Under the pieces are notes generated by a model. It saw only the letters and a list, made by a program, of their open reading frames with translations, was not told the DNA's origin and did not search any database. This document shows positions 46,229-54,285 of a stretch of 64,000 nucleotides of DNA, piece after piece. How positions within the stretch are numbered: the stretch's first letter is position 1; the number at the start of each line of letters is the position of its first letter. Source of the stretch: Bradyrhizobium iriomotense (GTDB taxonomy: Bacteria > Pseudomonadota > Alphaproteobacteria > Rhizobiales > Xanthobacteraceae); assembly GCF_030160715.1 (NCBI RefSeq), contig NZ_BSOW01000043.1, positions 1 to 64,000 on the forward strand, read 5' to 3'. The translations under genes and the position numbers were made by a program.

Positions 46229-46986
46229 AAACGCCAGCCTGAATGCAATGCGACGATGCCGCCGGACAGGGTCTGCCAGCTCACGCGGGAGAAGCCGGCC
46301 GCTCGGATCATGTCGGCGAAGGCGTTCGGCTTCGGGAATTTGCGGATGGATTCGACGAGATACTGATAGGACTCGGAATCGCCCGTGACCATGCGGCCGA
46401 GCGGCGGAATCACCTTGAACGAGAACAGGTCGTAGAGACGATCGAGCCCGGGCATCTCGACCGTGGAGAACTCCAGGCACAGGAAACGGCTGCCCGGCTT
46501 CAGCACCCGATAGGCCTCGCCAAGTGCGAGATCGATCCGCGGCACGTTGCGGATTCCGAAAGCGATCGTATATGCGTCGAAGCTGCGATCGGCAAAGGCG
46601 AGCGCTTCGGCATTGCCCTCGACGAAGTCGACCTGGGTGTCGAGGTGCCGCTTCTCGGCGCGCTCGCGTCCCACGGCCAGCATGTTGGCGTTGATGTCGC
46701 AGACCGTGGCATGAAAGCCGGTGCCCGCCGCCTTGGCGGCGCGGAACGAAATATCGCCGGTGCCGCCGGCGACGTCGAGCAGCGCGAACGGCCGATCGCC
46801 CCTGGGCGGATCGAGCGCGTTGATCATGATGTCCTTCCAGACCCGGTGCAGGCCACCGGACATCAGGTCGTTCATCAGGTCATAGCGCGAAGCAACGCTG
46901 TGAAACACGTCGTTCACCAGCGTCTGCTTGTCGCTCAGGGGGACGTCCCTGAAGCCAAAATGCGTGGTTTCGCCCGGCCGATCCAT
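46225..46986 (-). CDS. ubiE: Ubiquinone/menaquinone biosynthesis methyltransferase UbiE
   Basis: A 253-residue SAM-dependent C-methyltransferase. VFHSVASRYDLMNDLMSGGLHRVWK near the N-terminus, the SAM motif LLDVAGGTGDISFR, FEGNAEAL-like VEGNAEALAFADRSFDAYTIAFGIRNV, and LEFSTVEMPGLDRLYD are all UbiE signatures. Coupled to ubiB and divergent from mutM (about 80 bp). Confidence 0.96.
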   Translation of the reverse strand: MDRPGETTHFGFRDVPLSDKQTLVNDVFHSVASRYDLMNDLMSGGLHRVWKDIMINALDPPRGDRPFALLDVAGGTGDISFRAAKAAGTGFHATVCDINANMLAVGRERAEKRHLDTQVDFVEGNAEALAFADRSFDAYTIAFGIRNVPRIDLALGEAYRVLKPGSRFLCLEFSTVEMPGLDRLYDLFSFKVIPPLGRMVTGDSESYQYLVESIRKFPKPNAFADMIRAAGFSRVSWQTLSGGIVALHSGWRL

Positions 46987-47067
46987 TACTCTACTCCACG
47001 AGGCGGACCATAGCGCGGCCGCCGCAATGGCGCTATCACACCGCCCTCATAAGGTGAATGCCCGACT

Positions 47068-47949
47068 ATGCCTGAATTGCCCGAAGTCGAGACCGTCCGC
47101 CGCGGACTCCAGCCCGTCATGGAAGGCGCAAAAATCGTCAAGGCGGAGGCCCGCAGGGCCGATTTGCGCTTTCCCTTTCAGCCGGATTTCGTGGCGCGGC
47201 TCCAGGGCCAGGTGGTCACGGGGCTCGGCCGGCGCGCAAAATACCTCATGGCCGATCTCGCCTCGGGCGACGTGCTGCTGATGCATCTCGGCATGTCCGG
47301 CTCGTTCCGCGTCATCAAGCCGGATGATGAAAAGTCGCCGGGAGAATTTCACTATCCCAGGGGCAAGGATTCGACACACGACCACGTGCTGTTTCGCATG
47401 TCCTCGGGCGCCGACATCGTGTTCAACGATCCGCGCCGCTTCGGTTACATGAAAGTGATCGCGCGCAATGCGCTCGAGGACGAGCCGCTGTTGCGCGGGC
47501 TCGGCCCCGAGCCGCTCGGCAATGAATTCGACGCCGCGATGCTGGCGCAATCCTGCGCCGGCAAGAAGACCAGCCTGAAGGCGGCGCTGCTCGACCAGCG
47601 CGTGGTGGCGGGGCTTGGCAACATCTATGTCTGCGAGGCGCTGCATCGCTCGCATCTGTCGCCGCGCCGGACTGCCGCGACGCTCGCCACGCGAAAGGGT
47701 GAATCGACCGATCATGCAAAGCGGCTGGTCGGCGCGATCCACGCCGTGCTCAACGATGCGATCAAGGCGGGCGGCTCGAGCTTGCGCGATCATCGCCAGA
47801 CCTCCGGCGAGCTCGGCTACTTCCAGCATTCGTTCAAGGTCTATGATCGCGAAGGCGAGACGTGCAAGACGCCGGGCTGCGGCGGCATCGTGAAGCGCTT
47901 CACCCAGAACGGACGATCGACGTTCTGGTGCCCGAAATGTCAGAAGTAG
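47068..47949 (+). CDS. mutM: Formamidopyrimidine-DNA glycosylase
   Basis: A 293-residue base-excision enzyme for 8-oxoguanine. The catalytic N-terminal MPELPEVETVRRGL supplies Pro2 and Glu3, the H2TH region has LDQRVVAGLGNIYVCEAL, and the C-terminal zinc finger has the Cys residues in CKTPGCGG and WCPKCQK. Divergent from ubiE. Confidence 0.97.
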   Translation: MPELPEVETVRRGLQPVMEGAKIVKAEARRADLRFPFQPDFVARLQGQVVTGLGRRAKYLMADLASGDVLLMHLGMSGSFRVIKPDDEKSPGEFHYPRGKDSTHDHVLFRMSSGADIVFNDPRRFGYMKVIARNALEDEPLLRGLGPEPLGNEFDAAMLAQSCAGKKTSLKAALLDQRVVAGLGNIYVCEALHRSHLSPRRTAATLATRKGESTDHAKRLVGAIHAVLNDAIKAGGSSLRDHRQTSGELGYFQHSFKVYDREGETCKTPGCGGIVKRFTQNGRSTFWCPKCQK

Positions 47950-48041
47950 CAGGTCATGCTGCGCTCCCTCTTCCGCTTGCGGGAGAGGCGAAGCGAGATC
48001 GTGGCGATGGCAACCGTTAGCAACTGCGATCAACGCGAAGC

Positions 48042-48084
48042 GAAGCAATCCGGCCGGGCTGGTGGCCGGATTGCTTCGTTGTTT
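48042..48084 (+). terminator. Terminator hairpin after mutM
   Basis: GAAGCAATCCGGCC (48042-48055) and GGCCGGATTGCTTC (48064-48077) form a perfect 14-pair stem with an 8-base loop, followed on the plus strand by GTTGTTT. It lies about 95 bp beyond the mutM stop. Confidence 0.65.
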
Positions 48085-48114
48085 GGGCGTCCTGTTACCG
48101 GAAACAGGACGCCC
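48085..48114. repeat. Second hairpin between mutM and parA
   Basis: GGGCGTCCTGTT (48085-48096) and AACAGGACGCCC (48103-48114) form a perfect 12-pair stem with a six-base loop, directly after the mutM terminator. No T-run follows on either strand. It could be an mRNA end structure for the convergent ParA gene. Confidence 0.5.
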
Positions 48115-48140
48115 GGCGATCGTCCGAGCGATTGCCCCGC

Positions 48141-48884
48141 TCAGGACGTCAGCGTGGCCGCATCGTTAGATGCAATCTTGGCGGCGGCGTGCATCATCCC
48201 GTCCGCGGCCGAGATGACTTGATCGATCAGCAGATTGGTCGTGGACGAGAGGTTGAGCCGGGTCTCGATCCACTGCCAGAGGCCGCGGATCTCGTCGGCC
48301 GACTTGCTGCCGGGCGCAAATTCGCTGACTGCAAGGCCGGCGGCGAGCGCGTCCTGGTGGTCGTTGCGCATCACGATCAGTGGACGCGCAAGCACGTCGG
48401 CGAGCTCGAGCGCGGCCTCATCGGCAAGCGTGTTGGCTGCATGATCGATGCGCTGGCCGCGGATCGGCGTCTGGTTCAGCACGAAGCCGAAGGGTCGTTT
48501 CCAGGCGCGGGCGACGCTGAGCGTCGAGGCGGTGGCCTCGATGTCAGCGACCGTGGGCCGGGACGGGATCAGGCACAGATCGGAATGGCGGATCGCTGCG
48601 GTGGTCGCGGCGCTGAGGCCGGCTGCGGTGTCGACGATCGCGAGCTGCAGACCGCTCGACGCCAGCATCTTCAGGCGCGGCTCGATGTTGGCGGCCTGGT
48701 AGATCGGCTCGACCACGGGCTCGGTCTCGGTGCGGCGGCGCTGCCAGTTCGACAGCGTGCCCTGTGGGTCGGTCTCGATCAGGCGAACGCTGAATCCGGC
48801 CTGCTTTGCGGCCAGCGCGAGGCCGATGGCAAGGGTGCTCTTGCCACTGCCACCCTTTTGGGTGGCCAGTACGATAGTATGCAT
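48141..48884 (-). CDS. ParA family ATPase (orphan)
   Basis: A 247-residue MinD/ParA-type ATPase. The deviant Walker A is ATQKGGSGKSTLAIGLALAA at residues 7-26, and LQLAIVDTAAG holds the A' Asp. No ParB gene or centromere-like repeat lies beside it, so it belongs to the orphan ParA proteins, which position other cargo in the cell. The ATG at 48882-48884 gives MHTIVLATQKGG; an in-frame extension to 49061 is not supported. Confidence 0.87.
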   Translation of the reverse strand: MHTIVLATQKGGSGKSTLAIGLALAAKQAGFSVRLIETDPQGTLSNWQRRRTETEPVVEPIYQAANIEPRLKMLASSGLQLAIVDTAAGLSAATTAAIRHSDLCLIPSRPTVADIEATASTLSVARAWKRPFGFVLNQTPIRGQRIDHAANTLADEAALELADVLARPLIVMRNDHQDALAAGLAVSEFAPGSKSADEIRGLWQWIETRLNLSSTTNLLIDQVISAADGMMHAAAKIASNDAATLTS

Positions 48885-49098
48885 CGATGATGAATCCTTT
48901 GGATTGCCAGGGTCTCGGGTAACGCCACGCGAACGTGCATCGACGGTGATGCTGAGCGCTTCTCGCTCAGGACGTGCCCGGCCCGATCCAAAGGGATCGC
49001 GGATGTCCGAATCAGCTGTAACGATGATGGCGGAATAGGGGATGCCAGCTAATCCGTACAAGTACTGGATAGGTAGTCGTACGTATGACCGGCTCGAC

Positions 49099-50457
49099 TT
49101 ACTTCCGCACGCAGATCACGCGCACGACGGCCGCTTTTGCATCCGTGGAGCTGCCATTCGCGGTGACATCGTTCGCTTTCAGGAAATCGCGGACGATGTT
49201 GGCGGACACCATCACCGCCTGCGCTGATGGCGCCGCATTGGCGGGGCCGGCGACGACCATCGGCTTCAGCAGCGCGATGCCGGCGAACTTGCCGTCACCA
49301 TCGATCGCGGCGCCGCCGGAAAATCCGACCGCCGGCGGCGGCGAGAGCGCCGCATCGCCGCCGGCGACCGGGGCCAGCGCGGTCTTGAGGCTCGAGACGG
49401 CGGCGCTGCCGCCCTGGTTCTGCGGATCGGCGATGCCGACGACATCAACGGCCGCTTTGGCCCCGCCAGTCGAAAGGCTCAGCGGCTTCAAGCCGCGCGC
49501 GCCATAGATGTGCAGCAGCGCGAGGTCGTGCTCCTTGTCTTCCGCGAGCCGGTCGGCATTGCCGTGGCCACCGATGGTGAGGGCAAGGCAGCCGTCGGTG
49601 ACGAGACGGTCGGTGACGATCGCGCCGTCATCGCTGACGACGACGCCGGTGCCATATTCGACGGTCTTCCGCGGCGCTGGTCCGGGCTGAGGCCCTGACG
49701 GAAACGCGCTGAAGGCGCTCGACATGGCGATCACGACCGGCTCGACGGTGTTCTCCATGGCCTGATCGTAAAGGATCGTCATGATGCGGACCTCATCGCC
49801 CTTGAAGGTGCCGCGCACGTAAAACTTCTTCAGGCCCTGCAATCCCGACAGCACGAAGAAGTCGGGCTTCACCACGGTGTAATCGACCTTGCGCCCGGCC
49901 GGTTCCTTCTTCTCTGCTTCGGCGAGCTTTGCGGTGGTCGGATTCGCTTCCTTGCGGCGGCTGAGCAACACCTGCACCGTGCCGGTCGGCGAGGTCCATT
50001 TCGAGCCGTTGGCATCGGTCGCCTGCTGCGGCACGAGCTTGCCGGGGATGCCGAGCCGCGCGCCGCTGGTCGGCTCCATCACGATCTTCCAGCCGACGCT
50101 CTCCTGCTTCCTGCGCGCCGTCTCGGCAAGTGCCGCCCGCTCCTGCGGGTTCAGCACGCCGGTCGGCTTGCCGCCCTGCGCCTTCTGGTATTCCTTGATG
50201 GCGTTGACCATGCGCTCGCTGACGTCGCCGGTGATCGCGCCGTTGTACTGCCCGACCCAGGCGAGGTCGGATTGCAGCAGAAGGCGCTCCGCCTGCCCCA
50301 TGGCGTCCGCAGTCTCGGACGGCGTTTGCAATGCGGGACGGATCGGAACGGTCTGGACCGTCTTCGGCTTGGTGCCGGGAAGCGGCGGCGTCGTCATCTG
50401 CGCGTGCGCGGCAGTCGCGGTCATCAACACAAATGTTGCCGCGAGCATCGATCTCAT
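49099..50457 (-). CDS. Secreted peptidoglycan-binding / degenerate trypsin-fold protein
   Basis: A 452-residue exported protein: a signal peptide (residues 1-20, ending AHAQ), a peptidoglycan_binding_1-like domain (about 55-110, WVGQYNGAITGDVSERMVNAIKEYQKAQ), and a trypsin-like domain (about 265-440). The Asp (EHDLALLHI, D311) and Ser (VGFSGGAAI, S380) of the triad are present, but the His position reads VTDRLVTDGC, where proteases have a (N)HV: Leu285 replaces His. It is therefore likely a pseudoprotease that binds rather than cuts. The ATG at 50455-50457 is preferred because it gives a signal peptide. Confidence 0.78.
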   Translation of the reverse strand: MRSMLAATFVLMTATAAHAQMTTPPLPGTKPKTVQTVPIRPALQTPSETADAMGQAERLLLQSDLAWVGQYNGAITGDVSERMVNAIKEYQKAQGGKPTGVLNPQERAALAETARRKQESVGWKIVMEPTSGARLGIPGKLVPQQATDANGSKWTSPTGTVQVLLSRRKEANPTTAKLAEAEKKEPAGRKVDYTVVKPDFFVLSGLQGLKKFYVRGTFKGDEVRIMTILYDQAMENTVEPVVIAMSSAFSAFPSGPQPGPAPRKTVEYGTGVVVSDDGAIVTDRLVTDGCLALTIGGHGNADRLAEDKEHDLALLHIYGARGLKPLSLSTGGAKAAVDVVGIADPQNQGGSAAVSSLKTALAPVAGGDAALSPPPAVGFSGGAAIDGDGKFAGIALLKPMVVAGPANAAPSAQAVMVSANIVRDFLKANDVTANGSSTDAKAAVVRVICVRK

Positions 50458-50547
50458 GACAAATCCAACCCGGCCATTGAACGTGGGCTCATTGAAGCAC
50501 ATCTCGTTGGTCGCAAACAATGTCGGGGTGGTTCAGGAGCAAAGAGT

Positions 50548-51351
50548 GTGCTGAGTCCGGACGAACTCGAACGCTATGCCCGTCATATCGTGCTGCGCGA
50601 CGTCGGCGGTCCGGGTCAGGCCGCGCTGAAGCAGGCCTCGGTGCTGGTGATCGGCGCCGGCGGTCTCGGCGCGCCGGCCCTGATGTATCTTGCCGCTGCC
50701 GGCATCGGCACGCTCGGCGTCGTCGATGACGACGTCGTGTCGCTCTCCAACCTGCAGCGTCAGGTCATCCACACGACGCCGGATATCGGCCGGCACAAGG
50801 TCGAGAGCGCCGCGGAGCGGATCGCGGCGCTCAATCCGCATGTGCGCTTCGTCGGTCACGCCACCTGGCTCAACGCCGACAACGCGCTCGGCCTGATCGG
50901 CGATTACGACCTCGTGCTCGACGGCTCCGACAATTTCTCCACCCGCTATCTGGTTTCGGACGCCTGCTTCTTCGCGAAAAGACCGCTGATCACGGCCGCG
51001 CTCGGCACCTTCGACGGTTCGCTGACGACCATCCGCGCGCATGAGAAGAACGAAGCCGGCGAATTCAATCCGACCTATCGCTGCCTGTTCCCGGAGGCGC
51101 CGCCGCCCGGCACCGTGCCGGCCTGCTCCGAAGCCGGCGTGATGGGGGCGCTCGCCGGTGTGCTCGGCTCGATGATGGCGCTGGAAGCGATCCGCGAGAT
51201 CGTCGGCTTTGGCGAGGGCCTGGTCGGCCGTCTCCTGATGTTGGATGCGCGCGCGATGCGCTTCGAGACGCTGCGCTACGCGCGCGATCCGGCCAATCCG
51301 CTCAATGGCGATGGACCCGTGTTCGAGGATCTGAGCATCCACCGCGAGTAG
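50548..51351 (+). CDS. ThiF/MoeB/HesA family adenylyltransferase
   Basis: A 267-residue E1-like enzyme that adenylates the C-terminal Gly-Gly of a sulfur-carrier protein (MoaD or ThiS). LSPDELERYARHIVLRDVGG opens it, the nucleotide loop is VIGAGGLGAPALMYLAAAGIG, then DDVVSLSNLQRQVIH and the conserved Arg in RYLVSD. The C-terminal RHD domain of longer MoeB proteins is absent. The GTG at 50548 has GGAG upstream; there is no nearby moa or thi gene to decide the partner. Confidence 0.88.
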   Translation: MLSPDELERYARHIVLRDVGGPGQAALKQASVLVIGAGGLGAPALMYLAAAGIGTLGVVDDDVVSLSNLQRQVIHTTPDIGRHKVESAAERIAALNPHVRFVGHATWLNADNALGLIGDYDLVLDGSDNFSTRYLVSDACFFAKRPLITAALGTFDGSLTTIRAHEKNEAGEFNPTYRCLFPEAPPPGTVPACSEAGVMGALAGVLGSMMALEAIREIVGFGEGLVGRLLMLDARAMRFETLRYARDPANPLNGDGPVFEDLSIHRE

Positions 51352-51414
51352 CGGTGGCGCTGCTCAGCGCGCGAGCGGCCGTTTGCTATCCACGTGCAAC
51401 GGCGCGGCTGAAGG

Positions 51415-52416
51415 TCAGAGCATGCTCGGCAGCACGCGATCCGGCGGCTTGTGGGCGTCGAGGAAAGTGCGGATGTTGATGATCACCTTCTCGCCCATCT
51501 CGACGCGGCCTTCGATCGTGGCCGAGCCCATATGGGGCAACAGCGTCACCTTGCCGGCCTTGGCGAGCCGCACCAGTTTTGGATTGACCGCAGGCTCGTG
51601 CTCGTAGACGTCGAGGCCGGCGCCGCCGATCTCGCCGGCTTCGATCAGCTTGATCAGCGTGTCCTCGTCGGTCACCTCGCCGCGCGCGGTGTTGACGATG
51701 TAGGCGTCCTTCCGGATCAGCTTCAGCCGCCGTGCCGAGAGCAGGTGGTAGGTTGCAGGCGTGTGCGGACAGTTCACCGAGATGATGTCCATCCGCGCCA
51801 GCATCTGGTCGAGGCTTTCCCAATAGGTCGCGCCCAGCTCGTCGGCGATCTTCGGCGCGACGGGACGGCGGTTGTGATAGTGGATCTGAAGGCCGAAGGC
51901 GCGGGCGCGTCGCGCCACGGCCTGGCCGATGCGGCCCATGCCGATGATGCCGAGCCGTTTTCCCCCGATGCGGTGGCCGAGCATCCAGGTCGGCGACCAG
52001 CCCGCCCAGGGTTTGCCTTCCGTGAGCACCGAGGCGCCCTCGATCAGCCGGCGCGGCACCGCGAGGATCAGCGCCATGGTCATGTCGGCGGTGTCCTCGG
52101 TCAGAACCTTCGGCGTATTGGTGACGGTGATGCCGCGCGCATGCGCCGCCTCGACGTCGATATTGTCGACACCGTTGCCGAAATTCGCGATCAGGCGAAG
52201 CTTGCAGTCGGGCTGGTTGATGACGTCGGCGTTGATCTGGTCGGTCACGGTCGGAACCAGCACGTCGGCCGAGCGCGCGGCCTCCGCGATCTGCTCCCGC
52301 GACATCGGGGTGTCGTCAAGATTGATCCGGGCGTCGAACAATTCGCGCATGCGCGTCTCGATCGAGTCCGGCAGCTTGCGTGTCACGACGACGAGGGGTT
52401 TTTTCTTGACCGACAT
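51415..52416 (-). CDS. D-2-hydroxyacid dehydrogenase (glyoxylate/hydroxypyruvate reductase type)
   Basis: A 333-residue NAD(P)-dependent dehydrogenase. The Rossmann loop is LGIIGMGRIGQAVARRARA, and the catalytic Arg (NTARGEVTDE), Glu (LDVYEHEPAV) and His (LLPHMGSAT) are in place. It is of the glyoxylate/hydroxypyruvate reductase type judging by ANFGNGVDNIDVEAAHARGI. Stand-alone gene, convergent with the ThiF-type gene. Confidence 0.9.
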   Translation of the reverse strand: MSVKKKPLVVVTRKLPDSIETRMRELFDARINLDDTPMSREQIAEAARSADVLVPTVTDQINADVINQPDCKLRLIANFGNGVDNIDVEAAHARGITVTNTPKVLTEDTADMTMALILAVPRRLIEGASVLTEGKPWAGWSPTWMLGHRIGGKRLGIIGMGRIGQAVARRARAFGLQIHYHNRRPVAPKIADELGATYWESLDQMLARMDIISVNCPHTPATYHLLSARRLKLIRKDAYIVNTARGEVTDEDTLIKLIEAGEIGGAGLDVYEHEPAVNPKLVRLAKAGKVTLLPHMGSATIEGRVEMGEKVIINIRTFLDAHKPPDRVLPSML

Positions 52417-52744
52417 GTCCTGCTTTCATGAGGCATCGCTGGTCGCCTCTGTCGTCAAAGGCTTAACCGTTCAGACCTCATTAACCCGGGTGTTCGACAC
52501 TGGCCCTGCCGCATCGTCCCCGGCGTTTCCTTGAAGCTCTCCCGACATTTCCGGCCGGAAAATCGGGCCAAACTGGTTTGTTAGACGCTCGTCCTCTCTA
52601 GCAGATGGCCGGGCCAAGACAAGAACCACGGCAGAGCCGGGAAAGACCCGCGTGGGGCGGGGAGAGGGGCGTGCGGCGGGGTTTGGAAGTGATTTGCGGA
52701 ATTCGGCGTGCTTGCGCCGGGGTTCCGGCGGGAGACGGGTCGTG
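52417..52744. other. Divergent intergenic region without recognised elements
   Basis: A 328-bp gap between the dehydrogenase and SH3-domain genes. It must carry both promoters, but no clear operator, repeat or RNA gene was found. A short dyad TTTCCGGCCGGAAA lies near 52548-52561. Confidence 0.5.
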
Positions 52745-53272
52745 ATGGCGTTGGGGCGTTTTTGGTCTGTTGTAGCGCTCGTCTTGGGTTGGTTGGGTGC
52801 TTTGGTCAGCCCCGGACATTCGGCCAAGGACGCGGCTCAAACCGCAAGCGGCCTTCCCGTGCCGCGTTATGTCAGCCTCAAATCCGACCATGTGAATGTC
52901 CGCGCAGGTCCGACCAAGGACAATGACGTGGCCTGGGTCTATACCCGCGCCGGCCTGCCAGTCGAAATCACCGCCGAATTCGAGAACTGGCGGCGGGTGC
53001 GCGATTCCGAAGGTGCCGAGGGCTGGGTCTATCATTCATTGCTGTCGGGCCGCCGCACCGCAGTCGTCACCATGAAGCACAAGGACGATCTCGCGCCGAT
53101 CTATGATCGCGCCGATGCCGAGAGCGCGATCGCCGCAAAGCTCCAGGCCGGCGTCGTTGCCCAGGTCAAGAAATGCACCACCGGCTGGTGCCACGTCACG
53201 GGCAGCGGCTTTGACGGCTGGATCCAGCAAGAGCGGCTCTGGGGCGTCTACTCCGACGAGCAGGTGAATTGA
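52745..53272 (+). CDS. Secreted SH3-domain protein
   Basis: A 175-residue exported protein. A signal peptide covers about residues 1-25 (MALGRFWSVVALVLGWLGAL). Two bacterial SH3 modules follow: residues about 40-105, with YVSLKSDHVNVRAGPTKDNDVAWVYTRAGLPVEI and EGWVYHSLLSGRR, and about 110-170, with KCTTGWCHVTGSGFDGWIQQE. Such domains bind cell-wall peptides or assist envelope enzymes. An in-frame GTG lies one codon upstream of the ATG. Confidence 0.85.
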   Translation: MALGRFWSVVALVLGWLGALVSPGHSAKDAAQTASGLPVPRYVSLKSDHVNVRAGPTKDNDVAWVYTRAGLPVEITAEFENWRRVRDSEGAEGWVYHSLLSGRRTAVVTMKHKDDLAPIYDRADAESAIAAKLQAGVVAQVKKCTTGWCHVTGSGFDGWIQQERLWGVYSDEQVN

Positions 53273-53284
53273 CGCGCACGTCGC

Positions 53285-53427
53285 CGTCGTCCCGGCGCAG
53301 GCCGGAATCCATAACCACAGGCAAAAGTTTGACGAAGACCGGTGGTTACGCAGTCGTCCCGTGGTACGGATAGCTGTGCCTATCGATAGATCACGCGGTA
53401 TGGGTCCCGGCCTTCGCCGGGACGACG
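53285..53427. repeat. Palindrome-ended intergenic repeat, copy D
   Basis: A 143-bp element between the SH3 gene and irr. Terminal inverted repeats CGTCGTCCCGGCG and CGCCGGGACGACG are perfect over 13 bp. It shares its left end with copy A. The interior has ATCGATAGAT and no coding capacity. Confidence 0.75.
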
Positions 53428-53441
53428 CGAGATTTGAAGCA

Positions 53442-53933
53442 TCAGCGCTTCTTGCGCAGGCGCACGACCATGTCGATGCGCGCGATCTCGTAGCCCTCGG
53501 GCACGTCGGGCATCTTCGACAGCGCCAGATGCGGGTCGGTAATGTCGACCAGCTCGTGGCTATTCTCGAGATAGTAGTGGTGGTGCGTGGTGACGTTGGT
53601 ATCGAAATAGGTCTTGGTACCGTCGACGCTGACCTGGCGCAGCAGACCGGCATCGGTGAGCTGGTTCAGCGTGTTGTAGACGGTCGCCAGCGATACCGGA
53701 ACCTTGGCCAGCGTCGCTTCCTCATAGAGCATTTCGGCGGTCAGGTGCCGCGCACCCTTGCCGAACAGCAGCCAGCCCAGCGCCATGCGCTGGCGCGTCG
53801 GGCGAAGCCCGGCAGCCTGGAGCATTTCGTTGACGTCGTGCCACGGGCAACCGGTCAAGGCCGGCTGGCGTCCGGAGTGGAGGGACGCGGAATGGGCGGT
53901 TTCGTCGTGGTGGTTCGGGGCGTTATCGCTCAT
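53442..53933 (-). CDS. irr: Iron response regulator Irr (Fur family)
   Basis: A 163-residue Fur-family regulator that responds to haem and iron in rhizobia. The haem regulatory motif TGCPWHD carries Cys29-Pro30, as in B. japonicum Irr, where haem binding triggers its degradation. RPTRQRMALGWLLF and VPVSLATVYNTLNQLTDAGLL form the winged helix; THHHYYLENSHELVDI is the His-rich second haem/metal region. The ATG at 53931-53933 is preferred; upstream only a TTG is available. Divergent from fabA. Confidence 0.95.
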   Translation of the reverse strand: MSDNAPNHHDETAHSASLHSGRQPALTGCPWHDVNEMLQAAGLRPTRQRMALGWLLFGKGARHLTAEMLYEEATLAKVPVSLATVYNTLNQLTDAGLLRQVSVDGTKTYFDTNVTTHHHYYLENSHELVDITDPHLALSKMPDVPEGYEIARIDMVVRLRKKR

Positions 53934-53975
53934 TTCCAATTTCAGGGCACGCGAGGAAAAACACTATTGTTCTGC

Positions 53976-54004
53976 AATATATGGACGGATAGATGCAGAT
54001 GCAA
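53976..54004 (-). promoter_or_regulatory. irr promoter
   Basis: On the minus strand TTGCAT (53999-54004) is followed after 17 bases by TATATT (53976-53981), a good sigma-70 match. The start would fall near 53969, about 35 bases before the irr ATG. Confidence 0.6.
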
Positions 54005-54014
54005 GTTTCTCGCA
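53992..54014 (-). promoter_or_regulatory. Candidate Fur site over the irr promoter
   Basis: On the minus strand TGCGAG (54009-54014), TGCATC (53998-54003) and TGCATC (53992-53997) form three imperfect hexamer repeats covering the -35 element. Fur of B. japonicum is reported to bind three imperfect direct-repeat hexamers in the irr promoter and repress it. The match is to that description from memory. Confidence 0.55.
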
Positions 54015-54016
54015 AC

Positions 54017-54029
54017 TAGAGTGGTTCTA
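54017..54029. promoter_or_regulatory. Candidate ICE (Irr box)
   Basis: TAGAGTGGTTCTA differs at one position from the ICE core TAGAA-N3-TTCTA bound by Irr. It lies next to the Fur site, between irr and fabA, so Irr could act on its own gene or on fabA. Confidence 0.4.
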
Positions 54030-54285
54030 AGTCGGTCGGAACCGGGGCGAAGATGCGATCATTTTACCCTGTAAAGGGCACTTTGACGCCGGGAAGGCCT
54101 ATGATAGAGAGCGCGCGGTCCCGCTTAACCGATTTTGGCGCAGCCGGGCTCAACGAGGCTTGGCCCGCGGTCCGTCCGGTCGCGCGGTTTTCGCGCCTGA
54201 CAACGGCGAATGGCGCTCCTCCCGTCGGGAAACGGGGCCATTGTCGCCAAAACTGTCCCATCGGGATTTGAACAGAGGCTCCGGG

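Noticed and set aside
44558..46366. A 602-residue plus-strand frame opposite ubiB and coaBC
   Set aside because: Shadow of ubiB; no domain, and it would cross the operator palindromes.
47956..48222. An 88-residue frame after mutM
   Set aside because: It runs through two perfect hairpins and into the end of parA on the other strand; more likely non-coding.
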